A stretch of DNA of 64,000 nucleotides from Deroplatys truncata (Eukaryota; Arthropoda; Insecta; Mantodea; Mantidae). The DNA is taken from the NCBI GenBank assembly GCA_030765065.1, contig CM060975.1, positions 105,606,094 to 105,670,093 of the forward strand, given 5' to 3'. Both the position numbers and the translations under genes were made by a program. The number at the start of each line of letters is the position of its first letter. The first letter of the stretch is position 1. This document shows, piece by piece, positions 24,201-32,680 of the stretch. The notes under the pieces are model-generated. The model was not told where the DNA came from. It did not search any database and saw nothing but the letters and a program-made list of their open reading frames with translations.

Positions 24201-27200
24201 GATTTAATTTTATCTATAACCTAAAAATTGAGGGCAGTTATACTTGCTCAGGGTTCATACACCCAATATTAATTTATTGTATGTGTCTTAGTTTTAGAAG
24301 ATAATAGTTTATTTACATTTATTTCTTTAGTCATTTAAAATGAGTGTTTTAGTAGAATTATGTTTTTGTGTGCATAGATATAACTAAAACTTAAAATGCT
24401 AAAGCTGTATTAATGCAATATTATGTTCTATACATCCAGTTATAAAGTTAACAACATAAAAAATAACAATAACTAATGCAAGATTTGAACCGAGGAGCTC
24501 ATGAGCGCAAACAGTGCTTTTGTAACCTCTTGGCCAATGAAACGGTTTGCGCAGTGTTTTCAGTAGCTTATAAGCAAGAGCAAGAGATATGAGAAACACT
24601 CTTATATGGTGACCATTGCGCTGAAAAGCACAGACTAACGACTTCAAACCCACTTGCACACGGAAGAGGTGAGTGATCATCTAACCGACCAGCCGCAAAG
24701 TTTACTTACTTCATGTTAATCGAGATAAACCTTTGCAAAAATAATTTTATTACACATTTCGTTGTAGGTACAAGTGGGATTGAGGAAACCAAGTCAGATG
24801 TTTAAAAGTGAGTGCCTGTATACTGACCTTGAAATTTCATGCTCTTTGCATGACATAACAAACAACTGAATAGTGACAGCACTTGACAAAGTATTGAAAA
24901 GTTTAAACAAATAATATGCAATATCTCAGAAATGGCAGATGCCACAATAAAACAATTATCTGAAATAAATTGTGTGTTTTTAAAGAGGTCTACATTTTTT
25001 GTCTTGTACGTTATTTGTCTATCTCTTATCATTTATACAAAATTATATAAAATTCCTTCTGAATGAAGAGGACTTCACAGGCTGTTCCCAGAAAATTCGA
25101 GATACACATTTTATTAGTCATGTAAATATTATAAATATGTGGTATTTTAATCAAAATTGTTAAGAGTCATTTTTGAGAAAACAAAAGATTTCCAAAAATT
25201 TTGATTCCTGGTGATTGCACACTCTGACTATGGGGTTTTTCGTGGTTTTCCCCTGGTTGCCTAGGCGAATGCTGGGGTGGTGCATTCTGCCATGATTTTT
25301 TCTTTCTCCCATTTCCTCTCATTTTATCTCCCCCTTTCCTGTTTCAGGCCCTGTTAGTGCTGGTGGTGTCGGGCAGATGGCATGAATGCTTGCACATCGG
25401 AAAGATTTCCCCCCATGAATGCCAGGGTGTGTTGTCCCGCCTGTTATGATTGCTTCATCCCTCTCTTGGTATTCTTTGCCTCTATTGGTGTGCGGGTGTT
25501 CAAACTGGGAATATTAACGACTTCTGCACATATCTGTGGGCCTTTCTGCCTACAGACATGGGACTTCCTATAGCTCCTTCATCTCATCCCTGCCGCATGG
25601 GGATGTAGCCACAATAGATCAAGTTGCTCGCAGTGTGTGAGGTGTCCCCCTCCGATACACATCCTACATAATGTTTAAATGAAAGATACTCTGAAGTACT
25701 AAGGGAATACAAATGACAGTCTGCTTTTGTCAAAATTTATTTTAAAGGAGTTTTGTTCTTAATTAGCATTTTGATTTATTGGACAGTATAACCTCAGTTA
25801 TAGGTTTTCAAAGGAAGACAGCTAAAATAATGTATGAAAACATGTGAAAGTGAATTTTCTTATACAACTGAAACAGTTTTATTAGATTATTGCTCAAACT
25901 AATATAAAAAAGCAATTCATGAAAAACACATAAATATTAAACATAATACACTATTTAGAGAGTAAGCCAGTACTATTATTCATAATTAAGATTAAAAAGG
26001 GATTATGAATGCTGGTGTTTTACACTGGTTTAAAAAAATTGTCAAGGTTTCTTTGCTTGATTTTTCCACACAAATCATGCATAATTGATTATATACACTA
26101 ATCACAGAAATGTTATCGTCATTTAGGCTTTGCAATGATAGAGATTGTGTAATTTCCAGAGCTTGAATTGCCTTATGTACACTGTGAGCACTTTAATTAT
26201 TTAGACCTACTTCTTCATCACTGTCATCATCAAAGTATACAACCTGGGGAAGAATGACCTTTCCCAATTGTGTTGTTAACACGTGCGCAGCAATAATACA
26301 TTCCAAAAATACCTCATGCTTCGCCCAACATGCCTATTGCTTTGTGCTGCGAAAGCAGTATACAGAAATTATAATTGTATAATACATCTTAACATATTAT
26401 AAACATAATATATAAATAGATAAGTAAATGAACATATTTTATATAAGGGGGCCAGAAAAATGTGACAAAATAATGAGAAAACATATAGGTAACTGAAAAT
26501 ATATAACTGAGCTTGAGCTAAATATTAATGGGCAAAGTTTGATGCCTAAAATATTTAATATATATCTGCAATAAATGTAGAAGTAATAACGTATAAGTGA
26601 ATTCAATTGAACTTTATTTTCTCTGAATCTCAAGTTTCGCTGTAACCAAATATTTTGTTTTAATCTTTTTCCCAATATAATAAACTTTCAACTTGCCACA
26701 TTTCTATTAACCATATAAATCCCTCTTTTCTTCTTCATTCACATTATCTATACATCTCCTTTCCAAATGCTTTTAATTCAAGTTACCTACTAATAACCTC
26801 CTCCTTGAACAATTTCTGAATCCCTGTTTTTTCATATACCTATGCTTCTTACACTCCTTCAAGGGCTTTTCTTATTTGTTTCCCCATGCATTCTATAATA
26901 TTTTGTATGTTCATCTTTTGGTATTTTCAACATTCTTTTAACAAATTATGGTCATTTAAATTTGGGAACATTTACTAACACTTCAAGATTGTTTGTATAA
27001 TCAATCTATTTATTTCTATTCTATCTGTTTCATTTGGAGCAACTTCCTTACACACTATGCTATGTAAGGTCCACAGTTTCCCAACCATTTTCAAGCTTCA
27101 ATAATTCAATATTATATAACGTTCAAGCTTAACTATTGTGCCAGTTTAAGCTTTTCACCATTTCACCTCCACTGGCTGTCTTTATCAATTTCCTTTTGCA

Positions 27201-30200
27201 AATGCTCATCTCTCTTGTTTTTCAGTTTTACCTCCCCTATTTATTGTCATATTACATGCATATAACTAGACAATATGCGCGGCGCCGTGGCCGAGTGGTT
27301 AGACCGCTCGCCTTCCACCGAGGCGGCCCAGGTTCAATCCCAGGGACCGGCATGTGGGATTTGTGGTGGACGAAGCGGCGTCTGGGCGGGTTTTCTCCGG
27401 GTTCTCCGGTTTCCCCCGCCATTCATTCCACCAACTGCTCCATCATCACCTTTCCTTTCATCCATTTCACCAACATTTCGTTTCATCTACTTCCTTCATC
27501 CCATACCAGGCATCGGGCTGATCACCCATCCTGGATGCTCTGTCTGATCCATGAGTGTCTGCTCCTCGACGGGCCTCTGACCCCAGGCACCCGCTTGTAA
27601 GTCCTACATAAGAGGAGGGTAAACAGATAATGAATGAATGAATAACTAGACAATATGGTGAGCTATTTGCCCAACTACAACCTGGCTCAATGAGCAGACT
27701 AAATTTTAGATAACTGGTATAAGAAAATAAAAAAATCTGATGTGTTACACTCACATGACTTTCTCTACTCTTGTACAATCTATTTTTACAAACGCCTATT
27801 CTCCATATGCTTTATGTTAATCGAGATATCGAGATGTCAATCTTGTTGCTAATTTTCTTGTAGATGCAAGGGGAATATGGTAGCTTTTAAGCGATGGTCA
27901 AATATTTTAACGCTGGTTGCTATGCGGCGCATTCCATTCTCTTTGCAAGTCCAGGACATAAAAAAATGAATAACGAATTTGAGAAAAAGTATAAGTATTG
28001 GAAAATTTAAGGGAATAACAAGCAATATCTCGAAAACGGTTCACTTAACAAAAGAAATGTATATGACATAAGTTGTGTATTTTAACGAGATCTACATTTT
28101 TTGTGTAGTAAAATTTTGTCTATCTCTTATGGTTTACCAGTTATGCAAAAGTCGTTCACAATGAAGAATACTTTTGGAGACATTCCCAGAAAATTCGAGA
28201 TATACATTTTATTTCTCATGACAGTATCTTAAACATATGATATTTTAATCAAAATCGTTAGAGCCATTTTTGAGAAAATTAAAATTTTCGAAAAATGTTC
28301 CATGTAAAGGGTAGTCTGGGGTGGGGGGATTTTCTTGAAAACCTTCGTGTCGCATCTCTGGAAGATACTGAACCTAAATACCAAGTTTGGTGTTTATCCG
28401 ACTGTTCGTTTTTGAGTTATGCTGTTCACAGACACACACACAGACACACACACACACAGACACACACACACACAGACACACACACGGACATGTTTCCAAA
28501 AATGTTTTTTTTGGATTCAGGAGGTCTCAAAACATGTATTTCCGGTGAAATCTCGGTATCGAATTTTTGGGTGGAATGCAATACTTCCCCTACTTACTAT
28601 ACGTAGTAGAGAAAGTAAAAATCTGAATTTTGCGTTAAAAACAATAATCAGTCAAACAAATAGACTGGAGAAAATTAAGAAATTGGTACCTTTGTATACT
28701 AGTATACATATGCTATGTACCTGAGCCTAATGCAAGCCAAAACTTTACTAGTTAAATTTGCGAACTAATTTCAAATTTCTTTTTTTATTTTGACACATTT
28801 CTAAACTATAAGCTCTAGAAACATTAAGAAAAGTACATTTTCACTTATACACAAACCTCTAACAGCTAAGCTTGTTTTACAAGTATAATGTTGCAACATT
28901 TGAAGCATTAACTATTGTTATTTCAAAATTTCTACTGCCTGTTCTGCAAATGATGATAAACAAATTGTAATGCAATGGGAATTTAAATATTAACTGATGT
29001 CATTAGGGCTAAAAGGCAAATGAGGATTAAATGCCATGATGCACAGCATAACTAAAATCAATGCTAAATAAAGACATAGTGTACTCACCCTTATGTTGAT
29101 TGTTTATTTTCAGGTTGGTATTAACATGTCACGCTTTCCTGAATTTGAATCCGATCTTCATTTTCTTGAGCAAATGGTATCCGAAGAGTCAGTATTTTGT
29201 TTACCAGGACAGGTAAGACTTCTTGAAACACTTTTGCATTCCATAAAGTGTCCTGCAAGTCTGAATAAGTGAGGGCAAACATAAGCCCTATGATTAGGCT
29301 GCATACAGTATTATTATTTCAACAATGAATGTATACGTGAATAAAGAAAATTGCACTTTTTAAGAGGAATAGAGCTGCTATATACAAACTTGAAGACATG
29401 ACATTGTCTTCGGAAGAAGTTAAATGGTTTCAGTGAAACACTTATATGAGGGTGAACTTATCACATCTGTCACATATCAGCTGCATTATGGTGTACTAGT
29501 TCTAGGGGAAAAAATGCAGCTCATATTGCACAGTGCTCATCACAGTGATTATCTTAAAAAAAAATGTTACACTCACTTGACTTTCTCTATGCATACTTCA
29601 ACTATTATAACAAAAGCATATTCTTTTATCTACTTCAGGTTAATCAAGATAAATATTTGCAGAAATTGTCCTATTGCATATTTTATTTTAGGTATTAGAG
29701 GATTAGGGGAATATATAGGTTTAAGCGATATTACATTTTTTAAGAGGGTCATTATGTGATGGCTTTGAAATTCTGTTTTCTTTGCACGAACACAAGAAAA
29801 AAATAAATAAAAAATTTCCTGAGAAAAGTATATGTACTTGAAAATTCAAACCAATAACAAATGGAAATGGTTAACACCACAACAAATTTTATTTGGTATA
29901 AACTGTGTTTTAACCAGATCTGCATCTTTTGTGTAGTATGATTTTGGCTACCTCTTATAGTTTACGAGTTATATAAAAGTCAGAATGATGAGAATTGCTT
30001 AGACTATTCCCAGAAAATGTAAGACACACATTTTATTTGCCATTCAAATATGTTGAACATGTGGTATTTTGATCAAAATCATTATTTTTGTGAAAATAAA
30101 AATGAACAAACATTTTTCCAAGTAAAGGGTAGTTTATGTTGTGGGGATCTTCTTTAAAATCTTTGTTGCATCCTTGGAAGACAATGAACATAAATACCAA

Positions 30201-32395
30201 GTTTGGTATTCAACAGACTTTTTGTTTTTGAGTTATGCTGTTAAGACACATGGACACAAACACACATGTGGGCCTTTTTCTAAAAATCCTTTCTTTTTTT
30301 TTTGGTGGGGGGGATTCAGGGAATCTCAAAAATGTATTTCCAATGAAATCTTGATATTGAATTTTTGGGTAGAATACGACACTTCCCCTACTTACTACAG
30401 GTGAGCAGTAGAGAAAGTAAAAATTAACTGAGAATACTACTCGCAGTCAAACAAACATTCACTACTGAACATAAAACATTCATGACTTCGTGAAAGATTT
30501 ATGGGATTTCTGTTTCCTACATAGTGGAACTATTGCATTGCATATTGGATAAACCAGAACAAGCAGCTTTATTAAGAGTAATCTCTAGAATGCACTGCAA
30601 TTTGTTGCAACTTTTATTCCTTTTTGATGCAGCAGTGTTTATTTATAAAATTTAACAGGGAATGTAAAATAATACCTGTTCATTTCATAGCTGAAGATAA
30701 AGAGATAAGGCTTTTATGCACATTAATGAGCAAATATTGCAAGCACAAATTAATTAGGAACCAAATACACATGTGTAAAGCTGAAAACAGTTAGAAGTGC
30801 TCAAGAAAAATGAATTAAAATGGAATGAAACAGCAAAAATCCATTGCAGCCACTTTCCTGGTTGTAACATGGATCATAAACTAACAAAGAAGAGCTTATT
30901 TCAATACAAGAAAGCTATTTTGAAACGCAAATATACCCTTGAAGCATTAGTGTGTCCAGAAATTTGATTCTTACAGAGAACTAGCCTCTGCAGTGAAAAT
31001 CTAAAAGCAAACAATAATGTGCCTAGATTTTGGTGATAAATCTATATAGCATGAGAGTAAAAATTTAACCACTTCAGTGATGTCAAAAGGTTTTGGATTT
31101 GCCATTAGACATTCTTCTTGCAAAATAACCATTATGTTGTATGTATTTGGATTCTACTGGCTACAAGATGCACATAATTTATTGTTCTCAAATAGCATCA
31201 TTCGACACATAACTGGCATCTGGTGTATAACGTATTATATTTAGGAATGTTAAGAGCAAAAAATGTCATTGTGGTGCACAAAGTTTGATTTTCACAAAAC
31301 ATTGTGCAGATGTGTATCGTTATTTTGTTCAACATATACCATTCTTTCTGCAACACTATGTACAGTATTTTGCAGATAATGTCTTGGAATGCTGGCATTT
31401 TTTTTGTAAGATAGCCCCTTTCAGTAGGATGTGCCAGAAACACTCATTCTTTAACCTCACAACCAAAAATCAGCAAGGTTGAGATCTGGAAGCTATAATG
31501 TAGGAAGTGTCTACAGATGACATGATCACTAAAGATATCATCAAACTTTTTGAATAAATCCCCATAATTATGATTGAACATGGACCTGTTCTTCAAACTG
31601 TTAAAGTTGAAAATTTTCTCAGAGCTGCTACTGTTTTCATAACAGCAGTGCACCAGCTGTATTCAATCAGAGCCATGGTTTGCAACTCACAAATTATGAA
31701 TACTTTACTCAACAAAAAGGTAACTATAGTATCCATGGAATGAAAAAGAGCAACAAATGAAAACAAATCCATTGTTTGCCCAAGTGATGTTTTATTTTTT
31801 TCCCTAACTCATATAATATTTATAATGCTTTAAAGTTTGAAGTGAGTTTTAAACTATTACATTTATATAATGCTCGATCTGAAGAATACACAATTCCACA
31901 GCCATACAGACTCACTCAAATGTTTCTACAGAGCTAGAAATTAGAAAGACATACAGTACATAACCACAAGTATTACTATCATGTGGCACATCTATATCTA
32001 CCATGTAATTGCTCATGAATTAATTATATTTGTAATTAGTAAATAACTCGCTAGGACATTGTAACAACAAATAAATAAACCTTTCCTTAGATCTTAAAAT
32101 CAGAATTTTGTTGATAAAATAGCACAGTAGAAATAAGAAATCAAAATATGTAGATTGTCTTCTGTTTTAGTTTTATTTCATTATGAAAAAATTATTTTTC
32201 CAGTGTTTTGACTACCCTGGTTACATGCGACTAGTGCTGACTGTGCCAGAACCACAACTTATGGAAGCCTGCAATAGAATTGCTTCCTTCTGTGAGAAGC
32301 ACTATCACAGCTCTTTGAAAAAAATGAACTACAGTTGCAGCCTTGACAGTGCGCAAAATGTTCTTACATCCACCAGTGATGGAATTGTGCCCTGA
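6784..32395 (+). CDS. TAT: Tyrosine aminotransferase, ten exons, N-terminal exon(s) missing
   Basis: A PLP-dependent class I aminotransferase that converts L-tyrosine and 2-oxoglutarate to 4-hydroxyphenylpyruvate and glutamate, the first step of tyrosine catabolism, in the cytosol. Ten exons (6784-6975, 8498-8565, 13148-13306, 13905-14096, 17743-17825, 17936-18008, 20865-20993, 21371-21454, 29114-29212, 32204-32395) join in frame with GT-AG borders to give 423 residues. They align along the animal TAT family: [43 protein letters not shown] (Asn), ADEIYEHM (Asp and Tyr), SGLTKR (Schiff-base Lys, codon 17821-17823), VPGWRMGW (phosphate-binding Arg) and MRLVLTVPE (substrate-carboxylate Arg). All expected catalytic residues are present. 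Human TAT has 454 residues; about the first 50 are not seen here, so an upstream exon must supply the start and the first base of the codon split at 6784. The introns are full of transposons but the coding sequence is clean. Confidence 0.95.
7040..7330 (-). repeat. Family A repeat, partial copy 1
   Basis: Reverse-complement match to the middle of family A, including the stretches that read CATGTAAGGGGTAG and TTCAAGATATACAT on the minus strand. Both ends are missing, and it lies directly before copy 2 in the same orientation. Confidence 0.6.
7385..8140 (-). repeat. Family A repeat, copy 2
   Basis: On the minus strand it begins CTGATGTGATACATTCACAT then GACTTTCTCTACC (8138 down to 8103) and runs to the segment ending CATGTTTTGA near 7392. 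The extreme right end has diverged. It has no ORF. See the copy at 27735-28618 for the most complete form. Confidence 0.75.
8498..8565 (+). CDS. TAT: TAT exon b
   Basis: Completes Gly, then [22 protein letters not shown]. Acceptor GTTACAG, donor GTATGA, leaving phase 0. It fits the family's FLSSREEIASYY region. Confidence 0.9.
8566..9367 (+). other. TAT intron start, nothing recognised
   Basis: AT-rich intron sequence between the donor at 8566 and the left end of the mariner element. No repeat or coding sequence recognised. Confidence 0.5.
9436..10454 (-). pseudogene. Mariner transposase, decayed
   Basis: The ATG is at 10454 ([16 protein letters not shown], the start of the helix-turn-helix region) and the stop at 9436, about 340 codons, the usual mariner length. 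Recognisable blocks in order are [49 protein letters not shown] (second catalytic Asp), an ELA-SNFFLF block in the third catalytic Asp region, and a C-terminus [11 protein letters not shown]. Stops and frame changes, mostly in the N-terminal third, make it inactive. It would cut and paste the element by a DD34D-type mechanism. Confidence 0.85.
10785..11300 (+). pseudogene. Harbinger transposase, N-terminal part and start of DDE domain
   Basis: The plus strand encodes helix-rich N-terminal sequence with [20 protein letters not shown] and [17 protein letters not shown], as in HARBI1-like transposases. After a stop at about 11098 it continues [14 protein letters not shown], with the first catalytic Asp of the DDE_4 family, then [13 protein letters not shown]. 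The sequence stops matching near 11270, so the other two acidic residues are lost. Nonfunctional. Confidence 0.7.
11325..11700 (-). pseudogene. Harbinger accessory Myb/MADF-like DNA-binding protein, decayed
   Basis: On the minus strand: [17 protein letters not shown], then after a stop [39 protein letters not shown] and KATGNRKI-like sequence (here [15 protein letters not shown]). This resembles the SANT/Myb-like partner that Harbinger elements carry to bind their sub-terminal repeats. Orientation opposite to the transposase is common in the superfamily. Family assignment is from memory of the motif pattern. Confidence 0.55.
12069..13147 (+). other. TAT intron with a (TAA)n microsatellite
   Basis: Holds a TAA/AAC microsatellite at 12160-12261 and otherwise AT-rich intron. 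The acceptor TTTGCAG ends at 13147. Confidence 0.7.
12160..12261. repeat. (TAA)n microsatellite with AAC interruptions
   Basis: About 100 bases of ATA/TAA triplets with two short AAC runs, visible by eye. A simple repeat with no coding role. Confidence 0.95.
13148..13306 (+). CDS. TAT: TAT exon c
   Basis: 53 codons from [20 protein letters not shown] through [20 protein letters not shown] to VRSYNLR. SGCS is the phosphate-loop equivalent of SGCSQAID in vertebrate TAT. Phase 0 at both ends; donor GTGAGT. Confidence 0.95.
13307..13904 (+). other. TAT intron, nothing recognised
   Basis: AT-rich intron of about 600 bases. Acceptor AATCTTGTAG at 13904. No repeat recognised. Confidence 0.7.
13905..14096 (+). 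CDS. TAT: TAT exon d
   Basis: 64 codons: [28 protein letters not shown] and [12 protein letters not shown]. The Asn of NPSNPCG and the Asp and Tyr of DEIY contact the PLP ring. Phase 0 at both ends; donor GTAAGT. Confidence 0.95.
14305..15092 (+). repeat. SINE-B copy 1, split by a SINE-C insertion
   Basis: The head (GCGGTAACATGTGAAGCTC, 14322-14340) and the body from 14669 (ending GTGTGAGGTGTTCCCCTCCG) match the SINE-B copies at 22655 and 25215. The copy is interrupted at 14364 by SINE-C. SINE-B has a tRNA-like head followed by a pyrimidine-rich body. Confidence 0.7.
14365..14659 (-). repeat. SINE-C copy 1 (tRNA-derived), inserted in SINE-B
   Basis: Minus-strand SINE with a tRNA-like head whose complement reads GTGGTGTAGTGGTTACC (A box) and GGTTGCGGACTCAAACCC (B box region), and an A/T-rich tail at 14365-14390. 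CTGGGTGGG flanks it at 14356-14364 and 14660-14668, a clean target-site duplication inside SINE-B. Confidence 0.8.
15790..16745 (+). pseudogene. Tc1/mariner-superfamily transposase remnant
   Basis: Across several frames the plus strand gives a run like [20 protein letters not shown], then [39 protein letters not shown] and [16 protein letters not shown], matching insect Tc1-like transposases from the second helix-turn-helix to the C-terminus. KDEN carries the first catalytic Asp (usually TDEK) and SPDFNPL precedes the third acidic residue. Many stops and indels; no clear terminal repeats found. An old copy. Confidence 0.75.
16770..17008 (-). repeat. SINE-C copy 2
   Basis: Shares with copies 1 and 3 the blocks GCGTGAAAGACC, AATTTTGCTCAGAGG and GCTAAGGATTTTTACG (plus-strand reading). 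The tail at 16768 is (AAAT)n on the minus strand. The tRNA-like head is partly lost near 17008. Confidence 0.75.
17743..17825 (+). CDS. TAT: TAT exon e, with the PLP lysine
   Basis: [20 protein letters not shown] then SCSGLTK, ending in phase 2 within the following Arg codon. The Lys at 17821-17823 corresponds to human Lys280, the Schiff-base residue. Donor GTTAGT. The intron to the next exon is only 110 bp. Confidence 0.95.
17936..18008 (+). CDS. TAT: TAT exon f
   Basis: Completes Arg, then [20 protein letters not shown] and EHAG. The Arg in GWRMGW binds PLP phosphate. Acceptor TTATCAG, donor GTATGT. Confidence 0.95.
18060..18245 (+). repeat. tRNA-derived SINE fragment
   Basis: GAGTTCAAATCTTGG looks like a B box, followed by GGTTTTTCCC-type body and GGGAAACTCTCAGCTGA. 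The layout resembles SINEs abundant in polyneopteran insects. Single copy in this window. Confidence 0.5.
18285..19125 (+). repeat. Family A repeat, copy 3
   Basis: Near full length. Left end GATCTGATGTGATACATTCA then CATAACTTTCTCTACC; right end GATAGAGAAAGT at about 19112-19124, complementary to the left ACTTTCTCTAC except one base. No ORF. Confidence 0.8.
20255..20425 (+). repeat. SINE-like fragment with (ATT)-type tail
   Basis: A GC-richer island (GTCCCGGCCATGGAGGTCAA ... CCCTTCATGGGCTGTAGGAT) in AT-rich intron, ending in ATTATTGTTATAAT. It resembles 3' parts of insect SINEs; no second copy here, so the family is uncertain. Confidence 0.45.
20865..20993 (+). CDS. TAT: TAT exon g
   Basis: 43 codons: [20 protein letters not shown] then [20 protein letters not shown] and ILQ. 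It matches LVKLSQRILGPCTIVQGAL of vertebrate TAT. Phase 0 at both ends. Confidence 0.95.
21371..21454 (+). CDS. TAT: TAT exon h
   Basis: 28 codons: [20 protein letters not shown] then PKGAMYMM. The P(S/K)GAMY(L/M)M motif is conserved in TAT. Donor GTAAGA. Confidence 0.95.
22655..23100 (+). repeat. SINE-B copy 2
   Basis: The head ACTCTGCAGTAACATGTGAA then GGTTCAATTCCC (B box) is followed by GGTAGGCAAATACTGGGGTG and a body shared with the other two copies. Its end differs (short A-rich tail region near 23100). The GC-richer body opens chance reading frames. Confidence 0.7.
23845..24215 (+). pseudogene. Tc1-like transposase C-terminal fragment
   Basis: [39 protein letters not shown] and [12 protein letters not shown], then in another frame [20 protein letters not shown]. 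This matches the last ~110 residues of Tc1-type transposases: the Q-D-N-x-P-x-H block (here with N in place of the catalytic D), then DWPP and the C-terminal helices. A different lineage from the remnant at 15790. Confidence 0.75.
24480..24700 (-). repeat. tRNA-derived SINE with Ser/Leu-like head
   Basis: The minus strand reads TTGGCCAAGAGGTTAC (A box) and CTCGGTTCAAATCTTGC (B box) about 45 bases apart, wide enough for a long variable arm. The rest of the element has no second copy here. Confidence 0.55.
24715..25205 (+). repeat. Family A repeat, copy 4 (inner part)
   Basis: Matches from GTTAATCGAGATAAACC to GAGAAAACAAAAGATTTCC. Both ends are missing: a SINE abuts it on the left and SINE-B copy 3 on the right. 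Confidence 0.7.
25215..25675 (+). repeat. SINE-B copy 3
   Basis: Starts within the element at GGTTTTTCGTGGTTTTCCCC, continues with GGCGAATGCTGGGGTGG and ends CAGTGTGTGAGGTGTCCCCC then TCCGATACAC. The head is absent. Confidence 0.7.
27278..27641 (+). repeat. Young tRNA-derived SINE with a 16-bp duplication
   Basis: The head GCCGTGGCCGAGTGGTTAGA (A box) and CCCAGGTTCAATCCCAGG (B box) is tRNA-Ser/Leu-like. A body and a 3' (AATG)n tail follow. ATAACTAGACAATATG stands at 27262-27277 and again, identical, at 27642-27657, so this is a recent LINE-mobilised insertion. The copy is GC-rich and undecayed. Confidence 0.92.
27735..28618 (+). repeat. Family A repeat, copy 5 (most complete)
   Basis: Left end ATCTGATGTGTTACACTCAC then ATGACTTTCTCTAC; right end GTAGAGAAAGT. 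The 11-bp ACTTTCTCTAC/GTAGAGAAAGT pair is a perfect inverted repeat lying about 20 bases inside the left end and at the right end. About 880 bp with no ORF; a CA microsatellite lies at 28432-28485. Class unknown: the inverted ends suggest a non-autonomous DNA transposon. Confidence 0.8.
29114..29212 (+). CDS. TAT: TAT exon i
   Basis: 33 codons: [20 protein letters not shown] then [13 protein letters not shown]. It matches VGIEMEHFPEFENDVEF of vertebrate TAT. Donor GTAAGA. Confidence 0.95.
29555..30418 (+). repeat. Family A repeat, copy 6
   Basis: Left end TGTTACACTCACTTGACTTT then CTCTATGC; right end CAGTAGAGAAAGT. Near full length, with a mutated CA-rich stretch and a G run. No ORF. Confidence 0.8.
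31200..31680 (-). pseudogene. DDE transposase fragment (IS630/Tc1-mariner type)
   Basis: The minus strand reads [12 protein letters not shown] (the PDLxPxDFWLWG block before the third catalytic residue), then [15 protein letters not shown] and downstream helix-like sequence ending RCQLCVE, which fits the usual R-C-(I/V)-x-x-x-G-G-H C-terminus poorly. Stops interrupt it. An old copy without visible ends. Confidence 0.5.
32204..32395 (+). CDS. TAT: TAT terminal coding exon
   Basis: [20 protein letters not shown], then [17 protein letters not shown] and a less conserved tail, ending in TGA at 32393-32395. The Arg in MRLVLTVPE binds the substrate carboxylate. The tail of about 25 residues after KHYH is specific to this lineage. 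Confidence 0.95.
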   Translation, partial: CFDYPGYMRLVLTVPEPQLMEACNRIASFCEKHYHSSLKKMNYSCSLDSAQNVLTSTSDGIVP

Positions 32396-32680
32396 TTACT
32401 GTGAGAGCCAAACAGAACATCAGTTAAGTGCCAGCATCAGGACTCCGAAGGGTTTTGTTGAGTGTTCATGTCTCCATGTATTCCGCAACTGGATGTTGAT
32501 TTCTTAATGGAATCATGAGCAATGAAAAAACTGCTGTTTACAGTTTTGATATTTAAGCATGTTGTATGCACCAAGTGTGAAACGTGAATGGAACTATTAA
32601 AATGTTTCAAGTCCTTTGTATATAACTCACCTTTGCAAAAATGTTTGTGCAATAAATTCTACTCTGCACTGTAAACATGC
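32396..32680 (+). other. TAT: TAT 3' UTR
   Basis: Follows the TGA. The first canonical poly-A signal, AATAAA, lies at 32651-32656, so a 3' end near 32670-32680 is likely. A second AATAAA at 32931-32936 could give a longer form. Confidence 0.6.
32651..32656 (+). terminator. Candidate TAT polyadenylation signal
   Basis: AATAAA, 256 bases after the stop, followed within 20 bases by a CA (CTGCACTG). The first such hexamer in the 3' UTR. Confidence 0.55.

Larger units (their letters stand above)
21455..29113 (+). other. Longest TAT intron, rich in mobile DNA
   Basis: Holds SINE-B copies 2 and 3, a Tc1-like fragment, a tRNA-like SINE (24480-24700), family A copies 4 and 5 and a young SINE at 27278-27641. 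21455-22340, 23101-23840, 25676-27261 and 28619-29113 show no recognisable feature. Acceptor TTTTCAG at 29113. Confidence 0.75.
29213..32203 (+). other. TAT last intron, with family A copy 6 and a transposase remnant
   Basis: Family A at 29555-30418 and a DDE transposase fragment at 31200-31680 (minus). 30419-31199 and 31681-32203 show nothing recognisable. Acceptor TTTTTCCAG at 32203. Confidence 0.7.

Noticed and set aside
27136-27600. 154-codon open frame
   Set aside because: It lies across the young SINE; its length comes from the GC-rich SINE body, not from a gene.
27725-28625. AAAAATCTGA on both sides of family A copy 5 as a target-site duplication
   Set aside because: ATCTGATG recurs at the left end of other family A copies, so on the left it is part of the element; the right-hand match may be chance.
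28295-28724. Two ~100-codon open frames rich in His and Thr
   Set aside because: They are translations of the CA microsatellite inside family A copy 5.
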